Shown here in pieces: positions 12,063 through 25,510 of a stretch of DNA of 64,000 bases; position 1 is the first letter of the stretch; every line of letters begins with the position of its first letter. The stretch is taken from contig JAXGGA010000487.1 of the NCBI GenBank assembly GCA_038373865.1, positions 1 through 64,000 on the forward strand. The letters run 5' to 3'. The notes under the pieces were generated by a model, which was not told where the DNA came from, did no database searches, and saw only the letters and a list, made by a program, of their open reading frames with translations. This DNA comes from Uloborus plumipes (lineage: Eukaryota > Arthropoda > Arachnida > Araneae > Uloboridae). The position numbers and the translations under genes are program-made.

Positions 12063-12780
12063 TTAGCAGCCCCAAACTATAGTTACGCAAGCGTTTTTGC
12101 ATTAGCACACTGCATCACAAAGCAAAGTTTTGTATTTTTACGTACAATGGTCACTTACTTTCCATTGACATTTCTTTTTGCATTCATTTACGTGATATTA
12201 AACTCCTAGTTCTAAAATTATTAATGTATTTTGTAAATTTAAAACACTTAAGCATTGATTTAATTACTCTGAATCCTTTATTTTGTTTTTATGGTTAACG
12301 AAAGAAATGTGTTGTTAAAATTTCATCCAGATTCATTCTCAAGTTAGTTTTAAAAAATCTTTATAATTAATGCTTTAAACAAGCGAAAAGTAAAAAAGCA
12401 TTAGTTATTATAATGATTTTTTTTTTCTGTTTGAAGAAAATAAAATAAAGAAATAATTTCAATAAAGAAAAAATTTCCCTTCAAACTTAATCATTTCAAA
12501 GTATGTGCCAAACTAAAAAATCACTTTACATTTTGAAAAAAATTACTTCAAGTCAAAGCTTTTCTGGTTAATGGCTACTTTGTTTTACCAAGTACATCAA
12601 ATAAGTCATTTTATGATTGATGTTTGTTAACCGTATGGGGCAAACTTGCAAACTATTTTCAACTGCAGTGGTTGCAATTTTTTTTAATGTTTTATGATAA
12701 CTGCTACTTATATGTTATTAATATTTTTGTATCATTTTTGTAGCAGATAGAAATAAAAGCATGGTTAATTTCAATATTGT
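12063..12780 (+). promoter_or_regulatory. 3'UTR and poly(A) signals of the left-hand gene
   Basis: AT-rich sequence after the TGA carries AATAAA at 12439, 12461 and 12752. The first two are 22 nt apart, so alternative poly(A) sites are plausible. Which one is used cannot be told from sequence. Confidence 0.5.
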
Positions 12781-12983
12781 GTGAATGAGCTCTGAATTTG
12801 GCTGTATTGCATTGCATGCTTTGTAGTCTGGTATTCCCTGTAACTATAAGAGGCTTAATTTTATGAAACCTTTCTCTGCAATTACTGTAGATTTATGTTA
12901 CAAAGAAGAGGAAGAACTGCTTTCATTTAATATTTTTTACTGTGCTAGCTTGCATATTACGTCTTTAAAGTAAGGTATCCAAA

Positions 12984-14452
12984 CAGTGGCGGCGCTAGGT
13001 AGGGGGCAGGGGGGGAATTGCGAAACGATTCACGATATTAATGAAAATATCGTCGTATATAGGGTATTAGTATTATTATTGTATCTTTTCTTTCTCTCTC
13101 TCTCTCTCTTGAGTGAAAACTTTTTTTAAGGTGGATGATCAAAAATCTCTAAGGAACAGTAGAATTTTTCTGCCGGTCTACCGGACTACCGGTTAAGAAC
13201 CGCTGATCTAAAAAAATGGGTCTTTCTTGAAAAAAGAGGAAAATTTTTAGTATGTAATATTTTTTGTAAATTCATTCATTTGTGATATATATACTGACAT
13301 TTCTGTTTGATGGAAAATTATAAAACAAAAACGAAACAATTACATCTGAAAATTTATTGAAAGCCTTAACCTATGTACTTTTGTGCCATATCTATAAAAT
13401 GGGATCCGGCTAAAAGGTCCAAAGCCAAAAGGTCTACGAACAGAAGATCCACGTCCAAAGGGTCCGCGGGCGTCCATACTTCGGACCTTTTGGACCTAGA
13501 TCTTCTGTTCGTGAACCTTTTGGTTTTGCACCTTCCATCAACATTCCTATAAAGTAGTGTCAAATGAACATAATATACTTGATTAAGATCAATTTTGATA
13601 ACTTAACAAACATTATAGGTCGAAAAAATGAAGTGTAAACACAATAAATGACAGCATTTATTTAAACTTGACTGAGAGAGAATTGTTATCACTTCATACT
13701 CAGTAATAATTCCAATATTATCTGAATCAAGCTATTTCCGTTCTTTCATTCAAATTACAAAAATTAGAGCTACACATACATGCCACTTTATAACTTTCTC
13801 TGATATAAGTTTCAAATACATAGTTACCAACTTTTGCAGTTTTTGTAGATGAATTCCTTCCAAGTCTACATAATTATCTTGTATATTTAACCTGGTTGAG
13901 TTTTCTGATTATATTCCGCATTTTTTAGAGGTCATTTAATCAGTAATGTTAAAATACAATAATATAACTCAATTTTACAAAAAAAAAAAAAAAATTCTGG
14001 AGGGGCTGACTTCACACCTCCCCTCCCCACACATTTCTTTTGACAACCCCCCCACCCCACCCCACTTTGTAGGTACACCAGCCGCCTAAGAACTACGGGG
14101 TAAGTGGGAGCGGAGGTTCTGCATTCATAGAATTAGCCTGTTTTCAAAATTTTCGCTTGCTTTACTATTTAACGTTTTCGTTTTGGGTATCTGAAATTCT
14201 TTCGGAAAATAAAAATTGTATAAAGTACATTATTATGCTTTTATTTAGTTTCAATGCTCATTTTTTAGTTTTCTGGTTTTAATTTTAGCTTTACGGTCAA
14301 AATGAATACTTTTTTGTTTATGCATCAAAAAAATTAAAAGACTGGGGACGGGGGGGGGGGATACATTTCTAAATTACATCTGTGCCTCCCTGTCGGGCAA
14401 GCTTGCCCCCCCCCCCCCCCCCCCCGTCGGGCAAGTCCTAGCGCCACCTCTG
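12984..14452. mobile_element. hAT element copy 1 (CAGTGGCGGCGCTAG family)
   Basis: Seen: the terminus CAGTGGCGGCGCTAGG is mirrored by CCTAGCGCCACCTCTG. The perfect 8-bp target duplication TATCCAAA lies at 12976-12983 and 14453-14460. An 8-bp duplication with CAG...CTG ends is the hAT signature. The 1469-bp body has no transposase ORF, a poly-C tract near the right end and an internal hairpin (separate entry). A second, larger copy lies at 22390-25374. Confidence 0.93.
13419..13529. repeat. Strong hairpin inside hAT copy 1
   Basis: The arm 13419-13449 (CCAAAGCCAAAAGG...GAAGATC) is the near-exact reverse complement of 13499-13529. Inside it, 13453-13466 pairs with 13482-13495. The combined stem is about 45 bp with few mismatches. 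Confidence 0.85.
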
Positions 14453-14460
14453 TATCCAAA

Positions 14461-15239
14461 GTTACTAAGTTCTCTAAAATCCGAGCAAATTTATAACTAT
14501 TGTACAACAATTTCAAAAATTTGGTAAATCTATTAAATGAAACAAATAAAAAATAATTTTCAAAACTGTTTTTTTTTAACTGATGTTTCGAAAATAATTT
14601 TTGTCATTTTCAATTTTACAGGGGGTAGAAATTTTTAGTTCCAAACTTTTATATCACTGCAACGACAAGCAGGCAACAATACAATAACAAGATTTATACT
14701 GTGAGGATTTTTTTAATGTATCTAAATGGTTTAAGTATAATATTTGTTTTTATGAAACTTTTCAGTCATTTATCTCTAAAATGATTTTTCATCATAAACC
14801 TGTTTGGATAAAACCTGTTTGGATATTGTTTACAATGGTGATCGTGTTCTGATATTTTACCAGATTTCTGGTATTTTCATGATCGATTCTGGTATTTTCA
14901 TGTTCAAAAATATCGGAAATAAAATATTTTTAATTATGTTTTTATTTTCCCACCACCGGAATATTTTTGCTTTTTCGAATTTTCGGTTTTTATTTTGATG
15001 CCTTAATTTTAAAAAATGCAATCGATTTGCATCCAATATAAAAATTGAATTTTTCGAATTTTTTATGCTTATGTCCCGTAGGAGACAAATAAATGAAGTA
15101 TCTTTTTATTTATATCAAAAAATCATAAAATTTAAATTTTTGAGCGAAATTCTGTGTCTTTTATGAAAATCAAAATGTTAAAAAGTTAAAATTTGAAGCT
15201 CTGATTTAATTTTATTTTTGTTTCAATTATGTGTATGGT
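14461..15239. other. AT-rich spacer between two hAT elements
   Basis: No gene or bounded repeat is seen. Translations are low complexity. Confidence 0.5.
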
Positions 15240-15981
15240 CAGTGGCATACTCAGTGGGTGGGCTGATAGGGCTGCAGCCCCCTCCGAAATTTTCCAAACA
15301 AATTTTAAAAATTTAGGCTGAAAACGTTTATTTATTTTTATTCATTTATTTATTTATTTTTCCTTTCTTGCCGAAATCAAGACATGAGAATTTTTTTTTG
15401 AATAGAAAATTAAGTATGTGTCAAAATTAAAAGAAAGGGAAATAAAATAAATTCCTTCTTCTTTTCTTTTCTTCTTATCTATCCATGTTACTGTATGTGA
15501 CGTGTATGGTTATTTTATAATTCAATTTTGTTGACATTTATTCCAAATATGTTTCAGAAACAAAGATTAATGCCTTTCATTCGTCTAATTCTGTTAAATA
15601 AATTTCAACAAATGTGTGATATTGAACCCAATATTAGAAATATAGTAAAATAAATGGCAAAATTAATGTTATTAAAGCTCAAAATAGCAAAAATATTGCA
15701 TGCACTTATTTAAGGAACACCTTCTTCAATAAAGAAAATTTTTCAAATTTCAATTTTATCATTTTCTATTTTGATCAAAACGCTTTACTTCTCAACAGTA
15801 ATTATAGTGGTAAAAAATCTTTTTATGATATATTTTTGTCATCTGAAATTAGCATTGATATCAGAAATTCGAAACATTTACTTTTCTTTGCTACATTTTA
15901 TAAGGGGTAACGCCCGCCCCCCTCTCACAGCCTCGGCTCAGCCCCCCCCCCCCTGAAATGATTTGTCTGTGTACGCCTCTG
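15240..15981. mobile_element. hAT MITE (CAGTGGCATAC family)
   Basis: Seen: the left end CAGTGGCATACTCAG is mirrored by the right end GTACGCCTCTG, with the perfect 8-bp duplication TGTATGGT at 15232-15239 and 15982-15989. The 742-bp body has no transposase frame and has G/C-run-rich ends, including poly-C near 15945. Confidence 0.92.
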
Positions 15982-15989
15982 TGTATGGT

Positions 15990-16862
15990 AAAAATATGTT
16001 TATCGTAGAGCTTTTAATTGCAAATCTGAAGTAAGTTTATTTGAATTCTTTTATATGCGATTTTCAGAATTTTAATGCCTTAGTTTTGAAAATTGTGATC
16101 TTTTTACATACGCTGTGAGAATCAGATATTTCTCATTTTCGATGCTTGCTATTCATTTTTGAAGGCGAACAAATAACATTTCTTTTTATTTTAATTTAAT
16201 CATTAAAGTAAAAGTTTTACACAAAATTCCATGCTCTTTAAGAATGTCAAATGTCAAAAACTTAAATGCTGAATCACTAGGCTGAATTTTATTTTTGTTC
16301 AACTATTTCTGTTTTTTAACACATGAATAACTTCTTCAGTATTAACAAATATGAAATATTTGACTCAGGTCATATTGTATTGATTAGGAGATTTTTAGGT
16401 ACTGCATCTAGATCAATTCTTTTCCATAGTTTCAGTAACAAATACAACTTTCATCACTTTATAAATATTTTCACACAGCAAACAGTAATTCTGTTAGACC
16501 TTTTACTTTCTCTTTTTTTTTTTTTTTTTTGAGATAATTTGTACAAAACCAGCAAAAGTAACTTCATTACTTATTTACAATTTAATTAAATGCATGCACA
16601 ATATTTTGACTAAAAAATATTCGAATATATGAAATGTGACTTGTTTGTTTATGCAAGGCAATTAATTACTATCTGCCAACTTGTACGTTTGGTCTTACAA
16701 TGTACGTTTTTTTTGCCATATTGTACGATCGTACGATAAAGATGAAAAATCGTACGTTTTTTACAGATTTTTCATCAACTCCAAAGTTTTTTTATATTTT
16801 TTTCTCATAACTAAATTTCAACTACTAAGCTTCTTTAAAATTCAAGCCTAAACTTCATCATA
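15990..16862. other. AT-rich non-coding stretch
   Basis: Includes a poly-T run and a cluster of TGTACG/CGTACG motifs at 16680-16760. CTGCCAACTTGTAC at about 16676 resembles a transposon terminus, but no duplicated target was found. Confidence 0.4.
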
Positions 16863-18286
16863 CACTGGCGGAAAAAAAATCCCAACACCAAGAAAAAATT
16901 ACTGTAGAGTAACGAAATTTTGGTAATGCAATTGTCTAGTTAACATGTTTAATTGATTAAATGTACAAGATCACTGGCTAATTTAAGCTCAAGAAAATGC
17001 TGTGCAAATGTGAAATTTATGTTAATTTAATAGAGGGTGTAACCTCCAGAATTTTGAAGGCAAGCCTGCAAGAGTGCATTATGTCATACAGGTGCTGAAT
17101 GTCACTTTGTGGTATGGAGTTCCATGCTTGTTACACTTGCTGTGTCAATACTAGGACCGTCATTGCTGACTGTGGATGATGCTCGCGGTGCCGTCCAATG
17201 ATATCCGATACGTTATCAATTGGAGACAGATCTGGTGATTTTGTAGGTCATGGTAACATGTCAGCACTCTGTAGAGCACATTGTGTTACAGCAGCGATGT
17301 GAGGACGAGCGTTATCCTGGTGGAAAACGCCCCCTTGAATGCTACTCATGAAGGGCTGTACTACTGGTTAAATTAACAGACTGATGACAAATTTTCACTC
17401 AGTGAGTTTGGGATAACCACAAGAATGCCCCTGGTGTCGTAGGAAATTGCTCCAGAGACCATAACTCCAGGTGTGAGTCCCGTGTGTCTAGGCCGTAGAC
17501 TGCTTGGATGCAGGCGATCCTCTGGCCTCCTTCTGACCAATATACAGCCAACACTGGCACTACTTCAGAATCTGTTTTCAACAAAAATTACAACAGATCT
17601 CCACTCCGACCTTCAGTGAGCTCTGTCGTGGCATCACTACCGTCGGAAAAGGCAATGGCTTGCAGTCAATGGAATATTGGCTACAGGCTGCCTGGCTCGG
17701 AGCTGTCCTTGAAGTAAACAGTTTCTTACCGTTCCTTGGGTCACGACGGTACCAACTGCAGCTCGAATGTCAGCCGCAGATGTAGTACGATGCGCCACAG
17801 CCGTACGCAAGATTCGGCGATCTTCCTTCTCAGTAGTGCCACGTGGCAGCTCGGAACTCGATCTTCTTGAGGTAGTACCATCCCTTGCCCATAGCTTCCA
17901 ATATTCATGAATGGTGGAAACATTCCCACCCAAGTCTTTCTGCAATATCGCGAAATGAAAATCCACCTTCTCGTAGCCAAATTGTACGACCTCGTTTAAA
18001 CTCGGTGAGCTGTTGATAATGGCTTCTTCGTCTTCTTAAAGGTATTCCTGGCTAACATGAACGCAATTCGTCAAATTTAACGGAAAAATAATACACACGA
18101 GCTTCACAACAGGTTTTTAAAACAAGCCTTATTTGCATGTTCTGAGTGACGCCAGCTGCGCCACACTTATGCGCGGAACGCGGAATTTCAATCGATGTCA
18201 TCTTTCAGTTGTATAAACACGCCTACCAAATTTCGTTTATCTAACACAAGTCTTTCTTGGTGTTGGGATTTTTTTTTCCACCAGTG
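16863..18286 (-). mobile_element. Tc1-like transposon
   Basis: Seen: terminal inverted repeats CACTGGYGGAAAAAAAA then TCCCAACACCAAGAAA at both ends, with TA at 16861-16862 and 18287-18288. At 1424 bp this is a near-full-length Tc1-like element. Its transposase runs on the minus strand (separate entry). Confidence 0.92.
17040..18057 (-). pseudogene. Broken Tc1-like transposase
   Basis: The minus strand starts near 18057 with MLARNTFKKTKK. A frameshifted stretch (17637-17966) carries the paired helix-turn-helix part, with FAILQKDLGGNVSTIHEYWK and a PLTASH motif. This is followed by WSEGGQRIACIQAVYG and, in other frames, remnants reading QDNARPHIA-like and SPDLSPI-like sequence near 17300-17200. 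The Tc1 architecture is HTH followed by a DDE catalytic domain ending in DNARPH and SPDLSPIE. Several frameshifts and in-frame stops make this copy inactive. Confidence 0.8.
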
Positions 18287-18288
18287 TA

Positions 18289-20990
18289 TTTCAGCGCTGA
18301 GCGCGGAACACTGGTTCGCGTGGCTGAGACTGCAATCCTTTTGCATCGTGCAAATATTATAATATTTGCGAAAATTTAATTTTACATTAACATATGCTAT
18401 CTTAGGTTATCACATTTAATTGTTTATTTTATGAATTTTTTACTCCCCATTTTACATGCTTACATTTTACCCGCGATTCACGTAAATAGCTTCTTTTGTT
18501 TGCCATTTCAATCTCCAATCTTGCCAGTGTTTTAATATTTTTGATGGTTAGAAGTTATTTTGACATATTGCTATGTTAGATGAACTTATTGCATTTTTAT
18601 TTATTTTTATAATAAGTAAATAAATTTATTTAAAAAAGCATCTATAGTCACCGAAAAATTGCTTCTTGTGTTAAGATTTCAGTCCTTTTGCATCTTGAAA
18701 GTATTTTAATGTTTTCTACAATTGGAAGGTATTTTAACATGGCTACTGAAGACTACTTTATTTTATTTCATTTATTTTTTATTATTCGTTTTTTTTTTCA
18801 TTACCAACATGGTTATATTCAATACATACTTCATAGAAAATTGCATAACTGAAATGAATTTATTCACTTGAAAATCTAAGAAAAGTTAAAATGTTAATTA
18901 AAATAAAAGATAACTGCTTAAAAGTGTCTGTGATATAATTACAATAATTTATTTAATGTCTGATTTTCATCAAGAAATAGGCTATTATTGTCTTAGTACG
19001 GTTTTGTAGGGAAAATTGTAAGATTTTCTAAGTAGACATGTTGGCAGGTATGTATATACTTATGCTTATAAAATTAAGTGTGCTTAATTAATAGGGGACT
19101 TGGTTCCCCCCCCCCACACACACACACACGCATATTTTCTCTTTAAAACTTTCAGATATTTTTTCATCAACTCACAATCACCCCTGTATTCAACTCTTAT
19201 TTATTTATTTATTTTAATTAATATATAATGAACATATTCATTTATGTAAGAGAAAGAGCATTTTTCATGAGTACACTTATAGTATAAACTGAATAATTGT
19301 ATTGCATGTCCATGTTAATAAAATTTAACCAATTTCATCTAAAGACTGAAAAGAAAAAAATAATAAAAAAGGAAGGAATTCGCAAAAATATAACTTAAAA
19401 TAAATCATTACAGATATAGTAAATGTATACAAACCATGATGTATTGTTTTTGTGCAATTTAAACAAGTAATTTATTTTTAGAAGGAATATCATAGTTTAT
19501 TTAAAGTTTCCGAACAAAAATTTTAATTTTAAATTGTCGTTGTATCTTTTTTAATGTGTGATGAATACAATTTAGCAATTTGAAATGATAACTCAGATTT
19601 TTCTTTTAAAAGCTAAATTCACTTTTGCTGGATACAAGGCGGATTGAGTTTTTTTTAAAATAAGGACACTGGTTTTTGTAATTTAAAAATTTCGTGTCTT
19701 TAAGTAGAACATCCAATTGTAAGTTATGAACCTGACTGGTATAGCATTCATTTTAATTGCGAAGCAAAGCATGGATGCTGCAACATACAAATTTATATAT
19801 ATATAGGCCTCATCATGCATTTAAATTTAAATCGGTTTAATGATATCCAAAATGATCTCACATTATGTTATGCATTGAAATTTGGATACCACAATTTGTT
19901 TAATTATAAATCATCCTCTTTTTTTTTTTTTTTTTGGATGCACCAAAAATCTTGATATCTCTGAACATGTTCATTATTATGTATTATAACTCCAATTTTT
20001 ACGCACAAAAATTTGAATTTTTTACACATTGGTCAAATTCTTCATTGTTTTGTGTAAAAAAATTAGCGTACTGGTTTTTAAAAAATGAGGATATTCTTTG
20101 CATTGTTTGTGTCTTAAAATTCTTCTTAAAAGGGAAAATAGATTCCATTTCTTGTACTTTATTCTAGGTTTAATGTATTTTTACTTTTGTATTTCAGAAA
20201 ATTGCTTTTAGTAACATCTTACACTTTTTTGTTTTACTTTAAGTTTCTTGGTACCTTAAACTGTTGTACATAACATTTTCAGTGTGCAAGCAAATTAAAT
20301 TTATTTTTCACTATCATGTATATATATAAATAATTCATTAATACATTACCATTTTATCAATGCTTAAGCTTGTTAAATCCTTCTTGGATAAATAAAAGTA
20401 TTCTAACAGTGCTTGAGGTAATGTTGCACACTGCTGTTACAAGCAGTATAAATAATCTGCTTCTTTTTGGCTTTATTTGCTTTTCAATTTTTTTCTTTTC
20501 TTTCTTTCTTTCTTTCTTTCTTTTTTTTTTTTTATCTTAAAAAATAAGCAAGAGAATGTGCATATGTGTATTAGTGCTATTCTAAAAATCTATTAATTAC
20601 TTTCTAATGTCTATAATTAAATGACCCTTTAAAAATTTTCATAACTGAAATTTTTGGTAACTGATTTATAAATGTTTGTTACATTATGTACAATTAGGAT
20701 TGGTATTGTTTCATTACTATATGTAGACTGTATGTTTAAAAAATAAATTATTCTGAAGCAAATGGTTTTATTATTAATTGGGTCCATATTTCCTAAAAAT
20801 TCACCTGATGTGCAAAAATTTACTGTTAAAAACAATAATTACTTTTGAATGGATAAAATGCCATGCAAATTTTAGAGTAGTTTAAAATAATTTTGATGAG
20901 TCATTGATAAAAATTTTGACTTTACATTTGAGTAAACATTAAGAAAATATAACTTTAGAAATAAAAACTAACTAGACTACACAGTTTTTC
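18289..20990. other. AT-rich intergenic stretch with simple repeats
   Basis: Contains (AC)n at 19115-19130, a poly-T run at 19920-19936 and (CTTT)n at 20490-20525. ACATGTTGGCAGG near 19037 resembles a transposon end. No gene seen. Confidence 0.5.
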
Positions 20991-20999
20991 AATATTATA

Positions 21000-22381
21000 A
21001 TATAATAATTACTCTGTTATAATGTGAACAATCCTATTTCGTTTTAAAAATCATATTTGCTACTTGGTTTTACTGATGTAGCAATTTGTTTTAAGTTTAG
21101 ATGTCCCTTTAAACTTGTTTCTTTCCCCATATATCATTATGGCTTATTTAGGACTTCATTTTCGAAAATAGTTCGGGGGATAGTCTCTAACCCAATTCTT
21201 CCCTTAATGTCATCAAAGGTGGCTTTGCAATTCCTATTTTAGGTCTTCAATTTCCAAATTAGGACACCCTTGTGTTCCAACCTCATCAAAAAACTGTAAA
21301 AATGTGTTTTTGGAATTTCTATTTAGAAATTTTTCTGTAGAAAGTTCCATGAAGAACTCCATCCCTTCCCCAGTGTTACCGAGACTGATCTAGCATTTTT
21401 TGAGACTTCAATCTTGAAAAATGTCCAGGGGAGAAACCCCCTCCCCTTATGCGTTAAAAACTGTTTTGAAAATTCTATCTTTAAAACTTCAATTCCTAGA
21501 ATTTGTTAGGCGACATGTCATTAACCCTTTTACAATTTCATAGTTTCAAACTAAAACATATGACATATTTTATTCATTTTACATTTGCCTGTACTTTTAA
21601 ACCAATCAGACCACAAAACGTAATAGACTACAAACTATGATTTACTGAACAACTATCGCCAACCATACGAGTTATTTGTTGCTAATAATAATAAAGATAC
21701 GGACGAAGCAGTGAAAGCAAAATAGAAATCACAACCCGTACGGCGTACGGGTAAGTCAGTGAAGCACGGGAAAATTTTTCCGCTTTTTAGAACTTGAACA
21801 TCATCAAAGGAACCACAAAAAATTGGGAAACAGCAGTAGAAGCGAATCTTTGGAGCAGGGACGGGGGAAATGCCGCTCCCCCTTCTCCCTCCAAAAAGAA
21901 ATACCTACCTAAAACTTTTTGAAACATTGAATAGGAAAATTCCTCCATTCTTTAGAATTGAAATTAAAGGAAGACAAGAGTGAGAAGACCCTGGTAGAAG
22001 TGGACCCACAGAGGGGGAGCTGGTGAATTCCAATTGGGGGATTCTTCCAATTGTACCAGAGCAGAGTACAGTGAAATACTATACCGTTTATTAGAACTTG
22101 CACTTGAAAATAGGAGCCCGGGAAAATGCAGAAATAATAGTGGACGCGAATCTATGGAACGGAACTAGGAGACTGGTTAAAAAAGCCGCCCGTTCTTTGT
22201 TATATTTTTAAATGCTTAAAAAGAAAATATTAATTGCAGAAGCTATTTTTTAGATTTCTGTTTTTCATATCAATTCATTTAGAACGGGGGAGTACTTTCC
22301 CTTTCCATACTTTCTCAATTTTCCCTCCCAACAAGGGCTTGAGTTGTGGTCTGTACAAGGGACCCTGGAGTGTGAAGTGAA
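21000..22381. repeat. Diverged short-period repeat region
   Basis: Units of about 100-130 bp recur loosely. Each combines a phrase such as TTCGGGGGATAGTCTCTAAC or CAGGGGAGAAACCCC with a following 'cccttatgcgttaaaa...ctgtttt' phrase. The same loose phrase recurs near 24890-25010, 38190-38250, 43740-44060 and 49340-49660. No gene seen. Boundaries are approximate. Confidence 0.4.
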
Positions 22382-22389
22382 TTGAAGCT

Positions 22390-25374
22390 CAGTGGCGGCG
22401 CTAGCTATGGGGCAGGGGGGGCACTTGCCCCCCCGTCGGAAACGTCTTGCCCCCCCATCGGGGAAAATTTCTAACTTCGTCGGGGAAAAAATTTCCGACG
22501 ATCAAATTTTCCGACAGAAATCTAAGTGCCGAAATCTCTTCTGATTCCGACAGACCAGTAAAATAATTTCAATAAAATCATTCAACTGAAAAAACTTTAT
22601 TTTTTTTTAAGATATTCCCATTGTTCAACTAAGTACGCAATTCCCAGACTAATTTCGAACACGAGAACCTTCAGGACTCTACCATCGAGTTGCTGCCATC
22701 GTATCTCTTTTGGATGAACGTAAGTTCTGTTGGAGAAGGTTATTTTTGTTCAGGTGGAAAAGGACAAATCTTCCCCTTTCGTTTTCTAACCAGAGGTCCC
22801 ACCCGTAAACCGCCAGCAGCGTGGCAAGTCTTTCTGAGCACTTTCTGAGAATCTGATAGACCAGCCGCTAGACACGTGTTTCTCTCAGGGCCTTTGCCAC
22901 TACCAAGGAGGGCTGATGATACTCGGGAAGAAAGGAAAAGACATCCCTCCCCTGGTCAGGCAGGACTCCGGAATTGCTAGAGTAGCCAGAATCACTATTG
23001 TACGATTGTGCATCGTCAGACGGTTTTAATTAGTGTAACACGAGTAACAGGTGTCGGTCGGCGGGGGGGGGGGGTGATTTTTGGCGGGAACTTGAAGCAA
23101 GTCTTTGGCTTCAGACACTTCAGAGAATAGCAGAAAGAGCAGTTTAGAAAGAAAGACGTTTTCGTCGAAAGAAATTTTTCCGCCGGTCATTCCTTTCTCT
23201 CCATCATCGGCGTGTCGATCTCCTTTGTGGTGTGGATCTCCTGTTGTCTTTGAACCTTGATAGGTTGACTGAAACGTTTTCCTTCATCAACAAGGTAACA
23301 AGCAGAAATTATTATGGTTTGCTTTAAATTTCCTTTTTTTTATTAAAATGCATGTGTTCTTTGTTTTAAAATACATGTCAATAAATGGGAAGCATATCTA
23401 TAAATCGTAGCAAACGCTTTAATTAACTGTCGCATTATGAGATTACCGTTATATGATTTTTCCATTAATATATTAAATGATAGTAGCAGAATGTAACTGC
23501 TGTTGGTTGTTTGTAATGCCTTTATAACATTTGATCTAAAAGTAAAAATTAATTGCACCTGCATTAATTTTAAATGTTATACTGTGCGCAAAAAAAAAAA
23601 AAAAAAAAAATAGTTTTCTTGCACTTTAGAAAACATATTTTTTCTTTTCTTTGGTTCGAATTTTAAGCAAATAGGTAAACAAATGGAATCACACTGTTGC
23701 GCACTTCTTTAACATAGGGCGGTTCTCCCGGTCCCCTGCCAGTTTTTCATTTAAGGAGTCGTCAATGTCATTTTGCAATGTAAAAAAAGGGAAAAACCTT
23801 CCCAGTATTAAAAAATAAATAAAATGTATAGAAAGACATGAATCAAGATGATTAAGTTTTTTTTCTGTAAAATTTCGATAGGAAATGTGATCTTTAAATC
23901 TTAATTAAGGATTTCCTGTAATCTAACTTCTGACTAAAGAAATATTATTTTCGAATGTTTTTTAACCGAAAGGAAAAGTAACATCATAGAAACCTTTGCG
24001 AGCAGCAGTTGAAATAAATAAATAGTAACAATAATAAAAATCGTGATTGCTTCATCGGGGCAGCTGACCAGAGCCATCACCGAGAGTCAAACTGGGCGAT
24101 TTTTTATCAGTTAGGTCACCGGGCCGCCTCCCTCATCTGACAAAGGTTGGCTTCCCGTTTTTCTTAATGGGAAAAAATCAAGAAATAGGAAATTTTAAAA
24201 TTACTCCCCCGAATTTTAAGCAAATAGGTAAACAAATGGAATCACACTGTTGCGCACTTCTTTAACATAGGGCGGTTCTCCCGGTCCCCTGCCAGTTTTT
24301 CATTTAAGGAGTCGTCAATGTCATTTTGCAATGTAAAAAAAGGGAAAAACCTTCCCAGTATTAAAAAATAAATAAAATGTATAGAAAGACATGAATCAAG
24401 ATGATTAAGTTTTTTTTCTGTAAAATTTCGATAGGAAATGTGATCTTTAAATCTTAATTAAGGATTTCCTGTAATCTAACTTCTGACTAAAGAAATATTA
24501 TTTTCGAATGTTTTTTAACCGAAAGGAAAAGTAACATCATAGAAACCTTTGCGAGCAGCAGTTGAAATAAATAAATAGTAACAATAATAAAAATCGTGAT
24601 TGCTTCATCGGGGCAGCTGACCAGAGCCATCACCGAGAGTCAAACTGGGCGATTTTTTATCAGTTAGGTCACCGGGCCGCCTCCCTCATCTGACAAAGGT
24701 TGGCTTCCCGTTTTTCTTAATGGGAAAAAATCAAGAAATAGGAAATTTTAAAATTACTCCCCCCCCCCCCCCAAGAAACAACAACAACCTATAAAGCCAA
24801 CTAGATTTTCAAAAACGTTGTCGAAAAGAAGCACATAAATTTTTTTTTTGGGGGGGGGGGGCAATTTTGAATAATTTCTAGGAGAGTCTCTGTATCACAA
24901 CCCTTACCCTATCGCCCCGTCAAAGGCGCCGAATAATTGCGTTTTTAGGAGTTAATCTTAAGAATATTTCGGGGAAGAGTCCCGAACCAAACGATGCCCC
25001 TGTACTTTTTTTTTTATAAGAAGCCGCTTTATTTCTCAAAAATAGAAACTGTGAACAAATGGTTCTGATTAAAAATTATACCACTCGTGGTCCCTCTCCA
25101 ATTAAGAAATCTGCAATAAAACTCTGCAACTTAGTCAAAAATTGCCAACAAATGGGATTTTTAGACTTAAAACTAAAAAATATATATATATCCAGTGCAG
25201 TGCACCATCTACATAATTAAAGATTGTCTAAAATAGCGTTTTTAGGACTTGAATTTCAAAATAACTGCATATTATAAGAAACTCAGTTTTCGTAACTAAA
25301 TTTTTTAATTATACATGTGCCCCCCTGTCGGGCAAGCTTGCCCCCCTGTCGGGCATTTCCTAGCGCCACCTCTG
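22390..25374. mobile_element. hAT element copy 2 (CAGTGGCGGCGCTAG family)
   Basis: Seen: the same CAGTGGCGGCGCTAG start and TAGCGCCACCTCTG end as the copy at 12984, with its own 8-bp duplication TTGAAGCT at 22382-22389 and 25375-25382. At 2985 bp it is twice the size of copy 1, partly because of an internal 553-bp tandem duplication. GCCCCCCCGTCGG-type runs sit at both ends. No transposase ORF is visible. Confidence 0.93.
23658..24763 (+). repeat. 553-bp perfect tandem duplication
   Basis: The segment from GAATTTTAAGCAAATAGG at 23658 restarts at 24211 and looks identical throughout by eye. The two copies differ at the end only in the length of the terminal C run. Near-identity implies a very recent duplication or an assembly artefact. 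Confidence 0.95.
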
Positions 25375-25510
25375 TTGAAGCTCATTGGAAAATGCTTTTA
25401 ATAATCAGTTACTGTTTTTGAAAAAAATATTTACAAGCTCCACTGCATGATTTTCATTTCTTTACTTTTTTTTTTTTTTTTTTGAACAAGAAAACATAAT
25501 TTAAATTTTT

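Noticed and set aside
16673..19045. A hAT element bounded by CTGCCAACTTGTAC and ACATGTTGGCAG around the Tc1-like element
   Set aside because: The ends resemble each other, but the flanking 8-mers do not match and the inverted homology is only about 14 bp.
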